This document shows positions 31,878 through 41,911 of a DNA stretch of 48,523 nt, piece after piece. The notes beneath the pieces are model-generated. The model ran no database searches. It was given only the letters and a program-made list of their open reading frames with translations, and was not told the DNA's origin. Within the stretch, counting starts at the first letter, position 1. Each line of letters begins with the position of its first letter. Both the position numbers and the translations under genes were made by a program. This DNA comes from Rhizobium sp. Q54 (lineage in GTDB: Bacteria > Pseudomonadota > Alphaproteobacteria > SMXS01), in the NCBI GenBank assembly GCA_945907245.1, contig CAMDTB010000022.1, positions 1 to 48,523 of the forward strand, given 5' to 3'.

Positions 31878-33080
31878 ATGGCGGAGCCCGTCGTGGACCG
31901 GATCGCAAAGCCTTACGGCGACATCGCGCCTTTCGCGTCCCGGCCCGAGGAAAGCCGCGGCCGGCTGCATCCGGAAGAGGAAAGCCGGTTTCGCACAGTG
32001 TTCCAGCGCGACCGGGACCGCATCATCCACTCCAAGGCATTCCGCCGCCTCAAGCATAAGACCCAGGTCTTCGTCTATCACGAGGGCGACTACTACCGCA
32101 CGCGGCTGACCCACAGCCTCGAGGTGTCGCAGATCGCCCGGTCGATCACCCGGTTCCTGGGGCTGAACGAGGATCTGGCCGAGGCGCTGGCGCTGGCCCA
32201 TGATTTCGGCCATCCGCCGTTCGGCCATTCGGGCGAGGATGGCCTGTCGAAGGTGATGCAGCCCTTCGGCGGCTTCAACCACAACATCCATTCGTTGCGG
32301 CTGCTGACCAGCATTGAGCAGCGCTATGCCGAATTCGACGGCCTCAACCTGACCTGGGAGACGCTGGAAGGCATCGCCAAGCATAACGGCCCCCTGTGCC
32401 GGAAGGGCGAGGAGGAATTCCTAGATCCGCTGCTGCTCGACTACCTGACGATGCACGACCTGGAGATCCATACCTTCGCCAGCGCAGAGGCGCAGGTGGC
32501 GGCACTGTCGGACGATATCGCCTACAACAACCACGACATCGACGACGGCCTGCGCGCCGGGCTGTTCCAGATCGCCGACCTCAAGGATTTGCCGCTGGTC
32601 GGTCCGGTGCTGGCGGGCCTGCGCCAGCGCTATCCAGGCCTCGAAGGCTCGCGGCTGAAGCACGAGATGGTGCGGCGGATGATCGACCTGATGGTCAGCG
32701 ACCTGCTGCGCGAATCCTGCCGCCGTCTCGATGACGCCGGTGTGCGCGCGGCCCAGCAGATCCGCGAGCTCGACGCGCCGGTGATCGCGTTCTCCGACGA
32801 GATGCAGGCTCACGAGAAGGTGTTGCGGGATTTCCTGATGTCGCACATGTACAGGCACCCGCATGTCGCCGCCGAGGCCAAGCGCGCCAAGCATGTTGTG
32901 GGCGACCTGTTTCACCGCTATATGGCGGAACCCGGCGAATTGCCGGCCGAGCACGAAGCCGCGGTGATGGGCCGGAACGCCGACGTCGCCGCGCGGGCCA
33001 TCGCCGACTTCATCGCCGGCATGACCGACCGCTTCGCGCTGATGGAACACGAACGACTTTTCGGATCGCCCCGCGCATGA
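31878..33080 (+). CDS. dgt: Deoxyguanosinetriphosphate triphosphohydrolase-like protein
   Basis: The 400-residue HD-domain enzyme hydrolyses dNTPs to nucleoside and triphosphate. Metal ligands visible are H79 ([15 protein letters not shown]) and H108-D109 ([16 protein letters not shown]), and the last aspartate lies in the [13 protein letters not shown] segment near 210-222. The length matches the type-2 dGTPase subfamily. No strong ribosome-binding site precedes ATG 31878, but the family usually starts near here. Its stop overlaps the argS start by 4 bp (ATGA), so it is the first gene of the long housekeeping operon. Confidence 0.93.
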   Translation: MAEPVVDRIAKPYGDIAPFASRPEESRGRLHPEEESRFRTVFQRDRDRIIHSKAFRRLKHKTQVFVYHEGDYYRTRLTHSLEVSQIARSITRFLGLNEDLAEALALAHDFGHPPFGHSGEDGLSKVMQPFGGFNHNIHSLRLLTSIEQRYAEFDGLNLTWETLEGIAKHNGPLCRKGEEEFLDPLLLDYLTMHDLEIHTFASAEAQVAALSDDIAYNNHDIDDGLRAGLFQIADLKDLPLVGPVLAGLRQRYPGLEGSRLKHEMVRRMIDLMVSDLLRESCRRLDDAGVRAAQQIRELDAPVIAFSDEMQAHEKVLRDFLMSHMYRHPHVAAEAKRAKHVVGDLFHRYMAEPGELPAEHEAAVMGRNADVAARAIADFIAGMTDRFALMEHERLFGSPRA

Positions 33081-34831
33081 ACATCTTCAATACCTTCCGC
33101 GAACGCATCGACGCCGTCATCGATGAGCTTGTTGCCGAGGGACATGCCGTTCAGCGACCCGATACGTCAAAGATGACGCTCGAGCCACCACGTGATCCAA
33201 AGCACGGCCACATGGCCAACAACGTGGCGATGATCACCTCCAGCAGTTTTGGCCTTCCACCAAAGGACTTGGCCGAGCTTATTAAGGAAAAGCTCAAGAA
33301 TGACCCGGACATCCTGTCGGTGTCGGTCGCGGGTCCGGGCTTTCTCAATCTCGTCTTGAGGCCGCACGTATTCCATGCCGTGGTTCGTCACGTGCTCAAA
33401 GCGGGAAGCGACTATGGAGACAGCCGGATAGGGTCTGGCGTCCCAATCAATGTCGAGTATGTCTCGGCCAATCCGACCGGTCCGATGCATGTGGGTCATT
33501 GCCGCGGGGCCGTGTTCGGCGACGCGCTGTGCTCGTTGCTGCGCAAGGCTGGCTACGACGTGACCCGCGAATACTACGTCAACGACGCGGGCGCCCAGGT
33601 CGACGTGCTGGCCCGTTCCGCCTATCTGCGCTACCGCGAGGCGCTGGGCGAGCACATCGGCGAGATCCCGCAGGGGCTTTATCCCGGTGACTACTTGGTG
33701 CCGGTGGGGCAGGCGTTGGCGCAGCAGCACGGCGACCGCTGGCTGGGCGCGCCTGAGGCCGAATGGCTGCCGGTGATCCGACAGACCGCCATCGACGCCA
33801 TGATGGCCATGATCCGCAGCGATCTGGCGGCGCTCGGCATCACTTTCGACGTCTACACGTCCGAGCGGGCACTGGTCGAAAAGGGCCAGGTGAATGCCGT
33901 GCTGGCCAAGCTGGAAGGCCGCGGCCTGATCTATACCGGCGTCCTGGAGCCGCCGAAGGGCAAGCTGCCGGACGATTGGGAGGAGCGGCCACAGACCCTG
34001 TTCCGCGCCACCCAATTCGGCGACGACGTGGACCGACCGCTGAAGAAGTCGGACGGCTCGTGGACCTACTTCGCCAGCGACATCGCCAATCACAAGGACA
34101 AGTTCGACCGCGGGTTCGCCCAGATGATCGACGTCTGGGGCGCCGACCACGGCGGCTATGTCAAGCGCATGAAGGCAGCGGTGAACGCCATCACCGGCGG
34201 CATGGGCGAACTGGACGTGAGGCTGTGCCAGCTGGTCAAGCTCACCCGCAACGGCGAGCCGGTAAAGATGTCGAAACGCTCCGGCAGCTTCGTGACGCTT
34301 AATGAGGTGGTCGAGGAAGTCGGCAAGGACGTGGTCCGCTTCATCATGCTGACCCGCAAGAACGACGCGCCGCTCGACTTCGACTTCGCCAAGGTCGTCG
34401 AACAGTCTCGGGACAACCCGGTGTTCTACGTCCAGTATGCTCATGCCCGCATCTACTCGGTTTTCCAGAGGTCGAAGGCGGAGTGGCCGGAAGCGAACCT
34501 GTCCCAGGCGGCACTCGCAGAAGCGGATCTGGGCGTGCTCGTGCACGACGCGGAACTGGACCTGATGCAGGTTCTGGCCGATTGGCCGCGCATGGTCGAA
34601 GCGACCGCGCAGGCCCACGAGCCGCATCGGATTGCGTTTTATCTTTATGAGCTTGCGGCTTCCTTCCATAGTTGGTGGAACCGAGGTAACGAGGACACGA
34701 CCCTGCGTTTCGTTCAGGCTGACAAGCTCGAGTTAACGAAATCCCGGCTGGCGTTGCTACGCGCGACCGCGCTGACGATTGCCTCAGGACTCGGCGTTCT
34801 CGGCGTGACTCCTGTGGAGGAGCTGCGGTAG
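33077..34831 (+). CDS. argS: Arginyl-tRNA synthetase
   Basis: The 584-residue class I synthetase has the N-terminal Add1 domain (1-110), HIGH motif HVGH at 138-141 ([15 protein letters not shown]), a KMSKRSG segment in the expected place, and the C-terminal anticodon-binding DALR domain. The Add1 motif reads HGHMANN rather than the common GDxxxN form. The first 420 bp and the last 200-300 bp use many more A/T third positions than the centre, suggesting a mosaic gene. It overlaps dgt by 4 bp and the SPOR gene by 1 bp. Confidence 0.96.
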   Translation: MNIFNTFRERIDAVIDELVAEGHAVQRPDTSKMTLEPPRDPKHGHMANNVAMITSSSFGLPPKDLAELIKEKLKNDPDILSVSVAGPGFLNLVLRPHVFHAVVRHVLKAGSDYGDSRIGSGVPINVEYVSANPTGPMHVGHCRGAVFGDALCSLLRKAGYDVTREYYVNDAGAQVDVLARSAYLRYREALGEHIGEIPQGLYPGDYLVPVGQALAQQHGDRWLGAPEAEWLPVIRQTAIDAMMAMIRSDLAALGITFDVYTSERALVEKGQVNAVLAKLEGRGLIYTGVLEPPKGKLPDDWEERPQTLFRATQFGDDVDRPLKKSDGSWTYFASDIANHKDKFDRGFAQMIDVWGADHGGYVKRMKAAVNAITGGMGELDVRLCQLVKLTRNGEPVKMSKRSGSFVTLNEVVEEVGKDVVRFIMLTRKNDAPLDFDFAKVVEQSRDNPVFYVQYAHARIYSVFQRSKAEWPEANLSQAALAEADLGVLVHDAELDLMQVLADWPRMVEATAQAHEPHRIAFYLYELAASFHSWWNRGNEDTTLRFVQADKLELTKSRLALLRATALTIASGLGVLGVTPVEELR

Positions 34832-35775
34832 TGCCATACCGGCCCGACGGCGACTTCCTGCAGGACGACGAGTCGCGCTGGGATGACGCTCCCGAGGAGG
34901 CGGAAGGCGGCGCCTGGTGGAAATGGGCCGTCGCGGTACTCAGTCTGGCGCTGTTCGGCGGCGTCATCTGGTACGCCTACACGAGCGGCAGCAGCGGCAC
35001 CATCGGGCCTGTCCGGACGGTCGAGGCCGATCCCACTCCTTACAAGGCCAAGCCCGAGAATCCGGGCGGCGAGATCATTCCAGACCAGGACAAGCTGGTG
35101 TTCAACGAGGCCGTCGGGCGAACCACCGAAACGGAAGATATGCTGGGCGACGCACCCGAGGCTCCCCAGTCGAGGCCGGAACCGGTCGCGGTGCGCAAGT
35201 TCGTCCCACCCACGCCCAAGCCACCGCCCGCCCCCGAACCAGCACCCCAGGCCGCACTCCCGGAGGCGTTCCCTCCTGTGGCCGACGCCGCGCAGCAGAT
35301 GCCTCCGCCGCCAACCGCGGTTGCGCCGGTGACCGCGGCCAAGCCGGCCGACCCGGCGAAAACCGTGCCTGCCGCCAAGGCCAATGCCGCCACAACGGCC
35401 GGCGGGGTCGTGGTGCAGCAGCCCGGGACGGTGCCGGCGGCATCCGGAGCGCCTGTACCGGCGAGTCCCGCTGACGGCTCCATGCCGGTGACGCCGCAGA
35501 TCGTCGAGGCCAAGCCGGCGGGTGCAAAGTCGCCGGTGGTCCAGCTGGGCGCCTATGGCAGCGAGGCGGGCGCCATGGACTCGTGGGCACAGGTGCAGCG
35601 CAAGCAGGGATCCGTTGTTGCCGGGCTGACGCCGCAGGTCATCAAGTTCAGTTCGCCGGAAAAGGGCGACCTCTACCGGCTGGTGATAGGTCCGTTCACC
35701 GACCGCAGCGCAGCCGCGGATGTCTGCGTCCAGCTCAAGGCCCAGGGACGGGATTGCATCGTCAATGCCAATTGA
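34831..35775 (+). CDS. SPOR-domain division protein
   Basis: The 314-residue protein has a short cytoplasmic head, one transmembrane helix (about 29-50, WWKWAVAVLSLALFGGVIWYA), a long Pro/Ala-rich periplasmic linker, and a C-terminal SPOR domain (about 235-314: VVQLGAYGSEAGAMDSWAQV to CVQLKAQGRDCIV). SPOR domains bind denuded glycan strands at the division septum. Start is GTG 34831, which overlaps the argS stop (TAGTG). The next gene, nagZ, begins 11 bp before its stop. FtsN-like topology, but no FtsA- or FtsI-contact motif is recognisable. Confidence 0.9.
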   Translation: MPYRPDGDFLQDDESRWDDAPEEAEGGAWWKWAVAVLSLALFGGVIWYAYTSGSSGTIGPVRTVEADPTPYKAKPENPGGEIIPDQDKLVFNEAVGRTTETEDMLGDAPEAPQSRPEPVAVRKFVPPTPKPPPAPEPAPQAALPEAFPPVADAAQQMPPPPTAVAPVTAAKPADPAKTVPAAKANAATTAGGVVVQQPGTVPAASGAPVPASPADGSMPVTPQIVEAKPAGAKSPVVQLGAYGSEAGAMDSWAQVQRKQGSVVAGLTPQVIKFSSPEKGDLYRLVIGPFTDRSAAADVCVQLKAQGRDCIVNAN

Positions 35776-36796
35776 TCCTTCGCTCTGCCCCGCGATCTTC
35801 GGTCTCTCCGGCACTGCCCTGACCGACCGCGAGCGCGCCTTCTTCCAAGAGGTGAAGCCGTTCGGCTTCATCCTGTTCGCCCGCAATATTAGCGATCCCG
35901 ACCAGGTCCGCGCGCTCACCGAGTCCCTAAGGCCGTTGGCTGCCGTCAGCCCGTGTCCGATCCTGATCGACCAGGAGGGCGGCCGCGTGGCCCGGCTTCG
36001 CCCGCCGCATTGGCCCGACTATCCTCGCGGCGTGGCGTTCGGCAAGCTGTTCGACCTCGACCCGACGGAAGCGAAACGCGCGATCTACCTGAATTCACGG
36101 CTGATCGCGGCCGATCTGCATGATCTGGGCATTACCGTCGATTGCCTGCCGGTGCTCGACGTGCCGGCCAGAGGCGGTCACGATGTCATCGGCGACCGCG
36201 CCTATGCCCGGAACGCCGACACGGTCGCCCAGCTCGGCCGCGAGGCCTGTGCCGGACTGATCGACGGCGGTGTGCTGCCGGTGATCAAGCACATTCCCGG
36301 CCACGGGCGTGCTGCCGCCGACACCCATGTCGAGTTGCCGACCGTGAACACGAAGGCGGCGACCCTGCGCCGCACCGACTTCGCGCCGTTCAAGGCACTG
36401 CGCGACGCGCCGTTCGCCATGACCGCCCATGTGATCTATGCTGACCTGGATCCGGACTTCCCGGCGACCACGTCGCGCATGGTGATCGACGGCGTCATCC
36501 GCAAGACCATCGGATTCGACGGCGCATTGATGTCTGATGACCTGAACATGCAGGCGCTGAGCGGCACCCTGGCCGAGCGCGCCTTCGCGTCGCAGCAGGC
36601 CGGCTGCGACCTCGCGCTGCACTGCAACGGCAATTTCGACGACATGGTCGCCGTCGCCAGTGGCCTCGGGCACGCATCGCCCGCGACCCTGCGCCGTCTG
36701 ACCCGAGCGATGAGCTGGCTGGCGGCGCCCAAGCCGTTCGACCGCCAGGCCGGCGTCTGGGAAAGGGACGCGCTGCTCGCCCGCGTCGGGGCCTGA
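35765..36796 (+). CDS. nagZ: Beta-N-acetylhexosaminidase (GH3)
   Basis: The 343-residue cytoplasmic GH3 enzyme removes GlcNAc from anhydro-muropeptides in wall recycling. The substrate and catalytic loop KHIPGHGRAAADTH spans 175-188, containing the general acid-base H188 dyad, and the nucleophile is D258 in MSDDLNM. ATG 35765 overlaps the SPOR gene by 11 bp and gives the family start (PAIFGLSGTALTDRERAFF). Its stop overlaps the next gene by 1 bp (TGATG). Confidence 0.95.
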   Translation: MPIDPSLCPAIFGLSGTALTDRERAFFQEVKPFGFILFARNISDPDQVRALTESLRPLAAVSPCPILIDQEGGRVARLRPPHWPDYPRGVAFGKLFDLDPTEAKRAIYLNSRLIAADLHDLGITVDCLPVLDVPARGGHDVIGDRAYARNADTVAQLGREACAGLIDGGVLPVIKHIPGHGRAAADTHVELPTVNTKAATLRRTDFAPFKALRDAPFAMTAHVIYADLDPDFPATTSRMVIDGVIRKTIGFDGALMSDDLNMQALSGTLAERAFASQQAGCDLALHCNGNFDDMVAVASGLGHASPATLRRLTRAMSWLAAPKPFDRQAGVWERDALLARVGA

Positions 36797-37473
36797 TGAA
36801 CGAAATTCTCTACATGATCTCGGCCGCCATGATCCCCGTGGTGCTGGCGATCACGGTGCACGAGGTGGCGCATGGCTATGTCGCCCGTCAGCACGGCGAC
36901 GATACCGCCGCGCGGGCCGGTCGGCTGACGCTCAATCCGCTGCGCCATGTGGATCCGTTCGGCACGGTCGTGCTGCCGGGCATCCTGCTGCTCACCGGCC
37001 TCCCGCCCTTCGGCTTCGCCAAGCCGGTTCCGGTGAACTTCATGAACCTCCGGGATCCCAAGCGCGACATGGTCTGGGTCGCCGCGGCGGGGCCGGCGGT
37101 GAACCTGTTCATGGCGATCGGCTGGGCGATCCTGTCGAATCTGGGCGCGTTCATGTCGGGCGATATCCAGATCTGGTTCGCCGACATGGCGCAGATTGGC
37201 ATCGCCGCCAACGTGGTGCTGATGGTGTTCAACATGATTCCATTGCCGCCGCTGGACGGCGGCCGGGTCGCCGTCGGGCTGTTGCCGCATTCGCTGGCGC
37301 GACCGCTGGCGAGCGTCGAGCGCTACGGCCTGTTCATCATTTTCGGCCTGCTGCTCGTGCCATCGCTGATCAACGAGATCTTCGGCACCAACTTTCATCC
37401 GGTTTGGGCAATCATCCAACCGGTGGTGAAATTCCTGTATAGTGCCATCGACCGACTGTTCCTGTTCGTCTGA
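36796..37473 (+). CDS. Site-2 protease family protein (M50)
   Basis: The 225-residue multi-pass protein is a minimal intramembrane zinc metalloprotease. The zinc motif HEVAH spans 22-26 (TVHEVAHGYVA), and the third ligand is the aspartate in NMIPLPPLDGGRV (about 145-157). There is no PDZ domain and no CBS pair, so it belongs to the short SpoIVFB/FtsH-unrelated group found between nagZ and scpA in alphaproteobacteria. About six helices are predicted. Substrate unknown. It is 1 bp overlapped with nagZ and 7 bp before scpA. Confidence 0.9.
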   Translation: MNEILYMISAAMIPVVLAITVHEVAHGYVARQHGDDTAARAGRLTLNPLRHVDPFGTVVLPGILLLTGLPPFGFAKPVPVNFMNLRDPKRDMVWVAAAGPAVNLFMAIGWAILSNLGAFMSGDIQIWFADMAQIGIAANVVLMVFNMIPLPPLDGGRVAVGLLPHSLARPLASVERYGLFIIFGLLLVPSLINEIFGTNFHPVWAIIQPVVKFLYSAIDRLFLFV

Positions 37474-37480
37474 GGCCTGA

Positions 37481-38284
37481 GTGAGCGACCCTTCGGGCAG
37501 CGTCATATCCTTCGAGGAGCCGTCCCGCCCGGTGACGGACCAGTTCGTGCTGAATATCGACGGCTGGGAAGGACCGCTCGACGTGCTGCTGATGCTGGCG
37601 CGCAACCAGAAGGTCGATCTGGCGGCGATTTCGATCCTGCAGCTCGCCGAGCAATATCTCGAGTTCATCGCCGCCGCCCGCCGCATCCGGCTGGAGTTGG
37701 CCGCCGACTATCTGGTGATGGCGGCGTGGATGGCCTATCTGAAATCGCGCCTGCTGTTGCCGGCCGAGGAATCGGGCGAGGAACCCAGCGGCGAGGAACT
37801 GGCCGCGCACCTGGCGTTCCGGCTGCGCCGGCTGGAAGCCATGCGCGGGCGCGCCTCCGTGCTCATGTCGCGTCACCGCGTCGGCCGCGACGTGTTCCTG
37901 CGCGGCATGCCGGAAGGCATCCGGGTGATCCGCAAGTCGGCCTATGTCGCCGATCTCTACGGTCTGCTGCGGGCCTATGCGGCGCAGAAGGCGCGCAATG
38001 AAGGCAACGAGGACTACCAGATTCGCCGCCGGCCGGTGTTCACCATGGAGGATGCGATGCGCCGGCTGGAGCGGCTGGTCGGCTTTGTCCCCGACTGGAC
38101 CAGCCTCCAGCAGTTCCTGCCGCCGTCCATGACTGACAAGGCGCTGTCCAAATCGGCGCTGGCCTCGACCTTTGCCGCGGCGCTGGAGTACACCCGGCAA
38201 GGCAAGCTCGAGTTGCGGCAGACCGAGACGTTCGGGCCGCTTCTGATACGGTCGCGCGTCCGCGCGGCGGGACAGGACGAATGA
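37481..38284 (+). CDS. scpA: Segregation and condensation protein A
   Basis: The 267-residue kleisin bridges the SMC dimer and recruits ScpB. The N-terminal SMC-neck binding helices begin at FVLNIDGWEGPLDVLLMLARNQKVDLAAI. The central LAADYLVMAAWMAYLKSRLLLP segment and the C-terminal winged helix (about 190-262, ALEYTRQGKLELRQTETFGPLLI) are present. GTG 37481 is the start. The stop overlaps scpB by 4 bp (ATGA), giving translational coupling of the two subunits. Confidence 0.95.
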   Translation: MSDPSGSVISFEEPSRPVTDQFVLNIDGWEGPLDVLLMLARNQKVDLAAISILQLAEQYLEFIAAARRIRLELAADYLVMAAWMAYLKSRLLLPAEESGEEPSGEELAAHLAFRLRRLEAMRGRASVLMSRHRVGRDVFLRGMPEGIRVIRKSAYVADLYGLLRAYAAQKARNEGNEDYQIRRRPVFTMEDAMRRLERLVGFVPDWTSLQQFLPPSMTDKALSKSALASTFAAALEYTRQGKLELRQTETFGPLLIRSRVRAAGQDE

Positions 38285-38913
38285 CGGAACATCTGGAACA
38301 TCTCCGCATGGTCGAGGCGCTGCTGTTCGCCGCCGCCGAGCCGCTCGACGAGGAAAGCATCTTCCAGCGCCTGCCGGGGCATCCCGAGGTCGGCCCGTTG
38401 CTCGCCGAGTTGCAGGAGATGTATGCGCGGCGCGGCGTCAACCTGGTGCGGCGCGCCGGCAAGTGGATGTTCCAGACCGCGCCCGACCTTGCGTTCCTGC
38501 TGCAGCAGGAGGTGCAGGAAGAGCGCCGGCTGTCGCGCGCGGCGCAGGAAACGCTCGCGATCATCGCCTATCACCAGCCGGTCACCCGCGCCGAGATCGA
38601 GGACATCCGCGGTGTCACGGTGAGCAAGGGGACGGTAGACCTGCTGATGGAGATCGGCTGGGTGCGGATCATGGGCCGGCGCCAGACGCCCGGCAAACCG
38701 GTAACCTACGGCGTGTCCGAACAGTTCCTGGTCGAATTCGGCCTGGAATCGGTGAAGGACCTGCCCGGTATCGATGAGCTCAAGGCCGCCGGCCTGCTGG
38801 ATGCCGAACCGCCGGAAAGCTTCCGCCTGCTGCCCGTCGACGAGGTGGAGGAGGATGCCGAGGAGGACGTGCCGCTGCCGTTCGACGATCCGGTCGAGGT
38901 AGGACGGGGCTGA
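38281..38913 (+). CDS. scpB: Segregation and condensation protein B
   Basis: The 210-residue protein has two winged-helix domains. Signatures are [16 protein letters not shown] at the start, [12 protein letters not shown], and [28 protein letters not shown], followed by [20 protein letters not shown] short acidic tail ([14 protein letters not shown]) ends it. It dimerises on the ScpA linker in the Smc-ScpAB condensin. A 91 bp gap follows before tatA. Confidence 0.95.
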   Translation: MTEHLEHLRMVEALLFAAAEPLDEESIFQRLPGHPEVGPLLAELQEMYARRGVNLVRRAGKWMFQTAPDLAFLLQQEVQEERRLSRAAQETLAIIAYHQPVTRAEIEDIRGVTVSKGTVDLLMEIGWVRIMGRRQTPGKPVTYGVSEQFLVEFGLESVKDLPGIDELKAAGLLDAEPPESFRLLPVDEVEEDAEEDVPLPFDDPVEVGRG

Positions 38914-39004
38914 CCGGTTCAACTTGTGCTGGCGGCCGTTCGGGCCTATTTGTCTGGCAGATGGCGCCGGGGGCGCCACCGATCCTCGGCAACCGGAGAA
39001 GAGC

Positions 39005-39241
39005 GTGTTCAATCTGGGCTGGACAGAAATCCTCATCATCGTCCTGATCGTCGTGCTGCTGTTCGGGCGCGGCAAGATTTCGGGCATGATGGGCGACGTC
39101 GCCAAGGGCATCAAAAGCTTCCGCAAGGGCATGGCGGAAGACGATGAACCGCCCGCCAAGGCGCAGGACAACCGTCAGCTGGACCAGGATGCCTCGCTGA
39201 CCGATGTAACCCCGCGCAAGGACGACGCGGCCAAGACCTGA
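39005..39241 (+). CDS. tatA: Sec-independent translocase subunit TatA
   Basis: The 78-residue TatA has one N-terminal helix ([19 protein letters not shown]), the conserved FGRGK hinge, an amphipathic helix ([16 protein letters not shown]) and a charged tail. Start is GTG 39005, with CGGAGAAG 3-8 bp upstream; earlier in-frame codons do not fit the family. It forms the variable-size pore component for folded twin-arginine substrates. First of tatABC; a 66 bp spacer with a tandem repeat precedes tatB. Confidence 0.93.
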   Translation: MFNLGWTEILIIVLIVVLLFGRGKISGMMGDVAKGIKSFRKGMAEDDEPPAKAQDNRQLDQDASLTDVTPRKDDAAKT

Positions 39242-39260
39242 GTCGGGCCAGTCGTGTGCT

Positions 39261-39320
39261 TGTCTGGCATGATCCCTGTCTGGGGCGATCCATGTTTGGC
39301 GTGATCCATGTTTGATGTCG
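39261..39320 (+). repeat. 16 bp tandem repeat spanning the tatB start
   Basis: Units: TGTCTGGCATGATCCC (39261-39276), TGTCTGGGGCGATCCA (39277-39292), TGTTTGGCGTGATCCA (39293-39308) and a partial TGTTTGATGTCG (39309-39320). The last two units each place ATG at the same phase, so tatB ATG 39308 has a twin at 39292. That twin opens an 8-codon frame (MFGVIHV, TGA at 39313-39315) that overlaps the tatB start out of frame and has a better ribosome site (GGGG) than tatB itself. Confidence 0.85.
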
Positions 39321-39763
39321 GCCTTCCCGAACTGCTGGTGATCGTGATCGTCGCGCTGGTCGTGGTCGGGCCAAAGGATCTGCCGCGGGTCGTGCGTGGA
39401 TTTGCTCGCACCATTGCCAAGATGCGTCGCATGGTCGACGAGTTCATGGGCACGGTGAACGACTATGTCCGTGAGTCCGAACTGCAGGAGCTGCGGGACG
39501 CGGTCGAAAAAACCCGGCGCGCCATGAAGGGTCAGGGCAATTTCGACGACCTGCTGGATCCGGTCGGCACCGGCAAGCCCGTCGTGGTCAATGACCCGAA
39601 GATCGTGTCCGCCAGTCCGGAGTTGCCCGCGCCCGAGGCGCCGCCAAGGACCGAGGCTATGACCGGCTCGGCCTACCCGGATTCCGCACCTGCCGATACG
39701 GCCCCTCTCGAACCCGCGCCTGTCAAGCCGGCGCCCAAGCCTGAAGGGCAGGGGACGCCGTGA
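39308..39763 (+). CDS. tatB: Sec-independent translocase subunit TatB
   Basis: The 151-residue TatB begins MFDVGLPELLVIVIVALVVVGPKDLPRVVR, the TatB form with a conserved glutamate in the helix and the GPKDLP hinge, followed by an amphipathic helix and a Pro/Ala-rich tail. With TatC it forms the twin-arginine signal receptor. Its own ribosome-binding site is poor; see the tandem repeat. The stop overlaps the tatC start by 4 bp (GTGA). Confidence 0.94.
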   Translation: MFDVGLPELLVIVIVALVVVGPKDLPRVVRGFARTIAKMRRMVDEFMGTVNDYVRESELQELRDAVEKTRRAMKGQGNFDDLLDPVGTGKPVVVNDPKIVSASPELPAPEAPPRTEAMTGSAYPDSAPADTAPLEPAPVKPAPKPEGQGTP

Positions 39764-40560
39764 CCGACCACGCCACGACCCCGGATAAAGACGAACTGGA
39801 GAGCTCACGCGCGCCGCTGATCGAGCATCTGATCGAGTTGCGCAAGCGGCTGATCTATTCGGTGGTCGGCTTCGTGGTGGTGTTTCTGGTCTGCCTGTAC
39901 TTCGCCACGGACATCTACGAGTTCCTGGTGCACCCGCTGTCCCAGGCGCTGAAGGATCATCCCGGCCGGCGGCTGATCTATACAGGCCTCACCGAGGCGA
40001 TGCTCACCCAGATCAAGGTGGCGTTCTTCGCCGCCATCATGCTGTCGTTTCCCCTCGTCGCGGTACAGGTCTGGGCTTTCGTGGCCCCCGGGCTCTACAA
40101 GAACGAACGCCGTGCCTTCCTGCCGTTCCTGATCGCCACCCCGATCCTGTTCACCGCCGGGGCGGCCATGGCATATTACCTGGTGTTTCCGCTGGCCTGG
40201 TCCTTCTTCCTCAGCTTCGAGACCATGGGCGCTGGCAGCGATGGGCTTCCCATCCAGTTCGAAGGCAAGGTCAACGAGTATCTCGACCTGTCGATGAAGC
40301 TGATCTTCGCGTTCGGCGTGATGTTCCTTGTGCCCGTGGCGCTGACGCTGCTGGGCTATGTGCGAATCATCAGTTCAGGCTGGCTGCGCGACAAGCGCAA
40401 ATACGCCATCATCCTGATCTTCGTCGTCGCCGCGGTGCTGACGCCGCCCGATGTGTTCAGCCAGTGCGCACTGGCGCTGCCGGTCTGCCTGCTCTACGAG
40501 GCGTCCATCCTGCTGGTGCGCATGACGGAAAAGAAGCGCGCCGCAGCCGCGGAAATTTAG
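39760..40560 (+). CDS. tatC: Sec-independent translocase subunit TatC
   Basis: The 266-residue six-helix protein is the core Tat receptor. N-terminal APLIEHLIELRKRLIYSVVGF and the loop VWAFVAPGLYKNERRAFLPF, holding the conserved glutamate for RR-signal recognition, are present, as is the late PPDVFSQ motif before helix six. Start is GTG 39760, coupled to tatB. A cytoplasmic KKRAAAAEI tail ends it. A 72 bp gap separates it from serS. Confidence 0.96.
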   Translation: MTDHATTPDKDELESSRAPLIEHLIELRKRLIYSVVGFVVVFLVCLYFATDIYEFLVHPLSQALKDHPGRRLIYTGLTEAMLTQIKVAFFAAIMLSFPLVAVQVWAFVAPGLYKNERRAFLPFLIATPILFTAGAAMAYYLVFPLAWSFFLSFETMGAGSDGLPIQFEGKVNEYLDLSMKLIFAFGVMFLVPVALTLLGYVRIISSGWLRDKRKYAIILIFVVAAVLTPPDVFSQCALALPVCLLYEASILLVRMTEKKRAAAAEI

Positions 40561-40632
40561 CCCGGGCGTGGCTGGACGGGGCGCACCCGCCCGGCTATAC
40601 AGGCTGTCCACCGCCAAGCGAAAAACGCCTCC

Positions 40633-41910
40633 ATGCTCGACATAAAATGGATCCGGGAGAACCCTGAAATCTTCGACAAGGGCCTCGCGCGCCGCGGCCG
40701 TCAGCCTCTGTCGCAGCAGGTGATCGGCCTCGATTCGTCGCTTCGGGCGTTGAAGACCCGGCTGCAGGAAGCCCAGGCGGAGCGCAACGCAAAGTCGAAG
40801 GAGATCGGCATCGCCAAGTCGAAGGGCGAAGACGTCCAGGCGGTGCTCGATGCGGTCGGCGCGTTGAAGACCGAGATCCAGGACGGCGAGGAGCGCGAGC
40901 GCGCCCTGCAATCCGAGCTGGACGACCTGCTGGCCGCCGTCCCGAACCATCTCGACGACGACGTGCCCGACGGGCCGGATGAAAACGCCAACGTCGAGTT
41001 GCGACGGATCGGCGTGCCGCCCACATTCGATTTCGAGCCCAAGGATCATGCGGCGCTGGGCGAGGCCATGGGCTTGATGGATTTCGACGCCGCCGCGCGC
41101 ATGTCCGGCTCGCGCTTCGTGGTGCTGAAAGGCCAGCTCGCCAGGCTGGAGCGCGCCATCGGCGCCTTCATGCTCGACCTGCACACCAGCGAGTCCGGCT
41201 ACACCGAATGCGACACGCCGCTGATGGTCCGCACCGAAGCGGCCTACGGCACCGGCCAGCTTCCCAAGTCGGCCGAGGACATGTTCCACACGACCAACGA
41301 CTTCTGGCTGATCTCCACGTCGGAAATGACGCTGACCAACCTGGTCCGCGAGCAGATCCTCGACGCCGCCGAGCTGCCGATCCGTGTCACGGCGCTGTCG
41401 CCGTGCTTCCGGTCGGAAGCGGGCGCCGCCGGCAAGGACACACGCGGCATGATCCGCCAGCACCAGTTCAAGAAGGTCGAGCTTGTCAGCATCACAAAGC
41501 CCGAGGACTCCGAAGCCGAACATCTGCGCCTGACAGGCTGCGCCGAGGAGGTACTGAAGCGCCTGGGTCTGGCGTACCGGGTGATGATCCTGTGCTCGGG
41601 CGATACCGGTGCAGGCGCGCGCAAGACCTACGACCTGGAGGTCTGGCTCCCGGGCCAGGGCCGTTACCGCGAAATCTCGTCCTGTTCGAACACCGGGGAT
41701 TACCAGGCCCGCCGCATGAAGGCGCGGTTCCGCGAGGACGGCGAGAAACAGACCCGCTTCGTTCATACCCTGAACGGCTCCGGCTTGGCCGTCGGCCGGA
41801 CGCTGATCGCGGTGATGGAGAACTATCAGCGCGCCGATGGCAGCATCACCGTGCCGGAGGCGCTGCGCCCCTACATGGGTGGGCTCGAGGCGATCGGAGC
41901 GGTAGGCTGA
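40633..41910 (+). CDS. serS: Seryl-tRNA synthetase
   Basis: The 425-residue class II synthetase starts [22 protein letters not shown]. It has the long antiparallel coiled-coil arm (about 27-100) that grips the tRNA-Ser variable loop. Motif 2 reads [21 protein letters not shown] (about 258-278) and motif 3 [18 protein letters not shown] (about 382-399). All catalytic elements look intact. surE starts 2 bp after the stop. Confidence 0.97.
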   Translation: MLDIKWIRENPEIFDKGLARRGRQPLSQQVIGLDSSLRALKTRLQEAQAERNAKSKEIGIAKSKGEDVQAVLDAVGALKTEIQDGEERERALQSELDDLLAAVPNHLDDDVPDGPDENANVELRRIGVPPTFDFEPKDHAALGEAMGLMDFDAAARMSGSRFVVLKGQLARLERAIGAFMLDLHTSESGYTECDTPLMVRTEAAYGTGQLPKSAEDMFHTTNDFWLISTSEMTLTNLVREQILDAAELPIRVTALSPCFRSEAGAAGKDTRGMIRQHQFKKVELVSITKPEDSEAEHLRLTGCAEEVLKRLGLAYRVMILCSGDTGAGARKTYDLEVWLPGQGRYREISSCSNTGDYQARRMKARFREDGEKQTRFVHTLNGSGLAVGRTLIAVMENYQRADGSITVPEALRPYMGGLEAIGAVG

Positions 41911-41911
41911 G

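Noticed and set aside
33167-34669. A 500-codon minus-strand frame opposite argS
   Set aside because: argS has intact signature motifs and operon overlaps; the antisense translation is Arg/His/Asp-rich noise.
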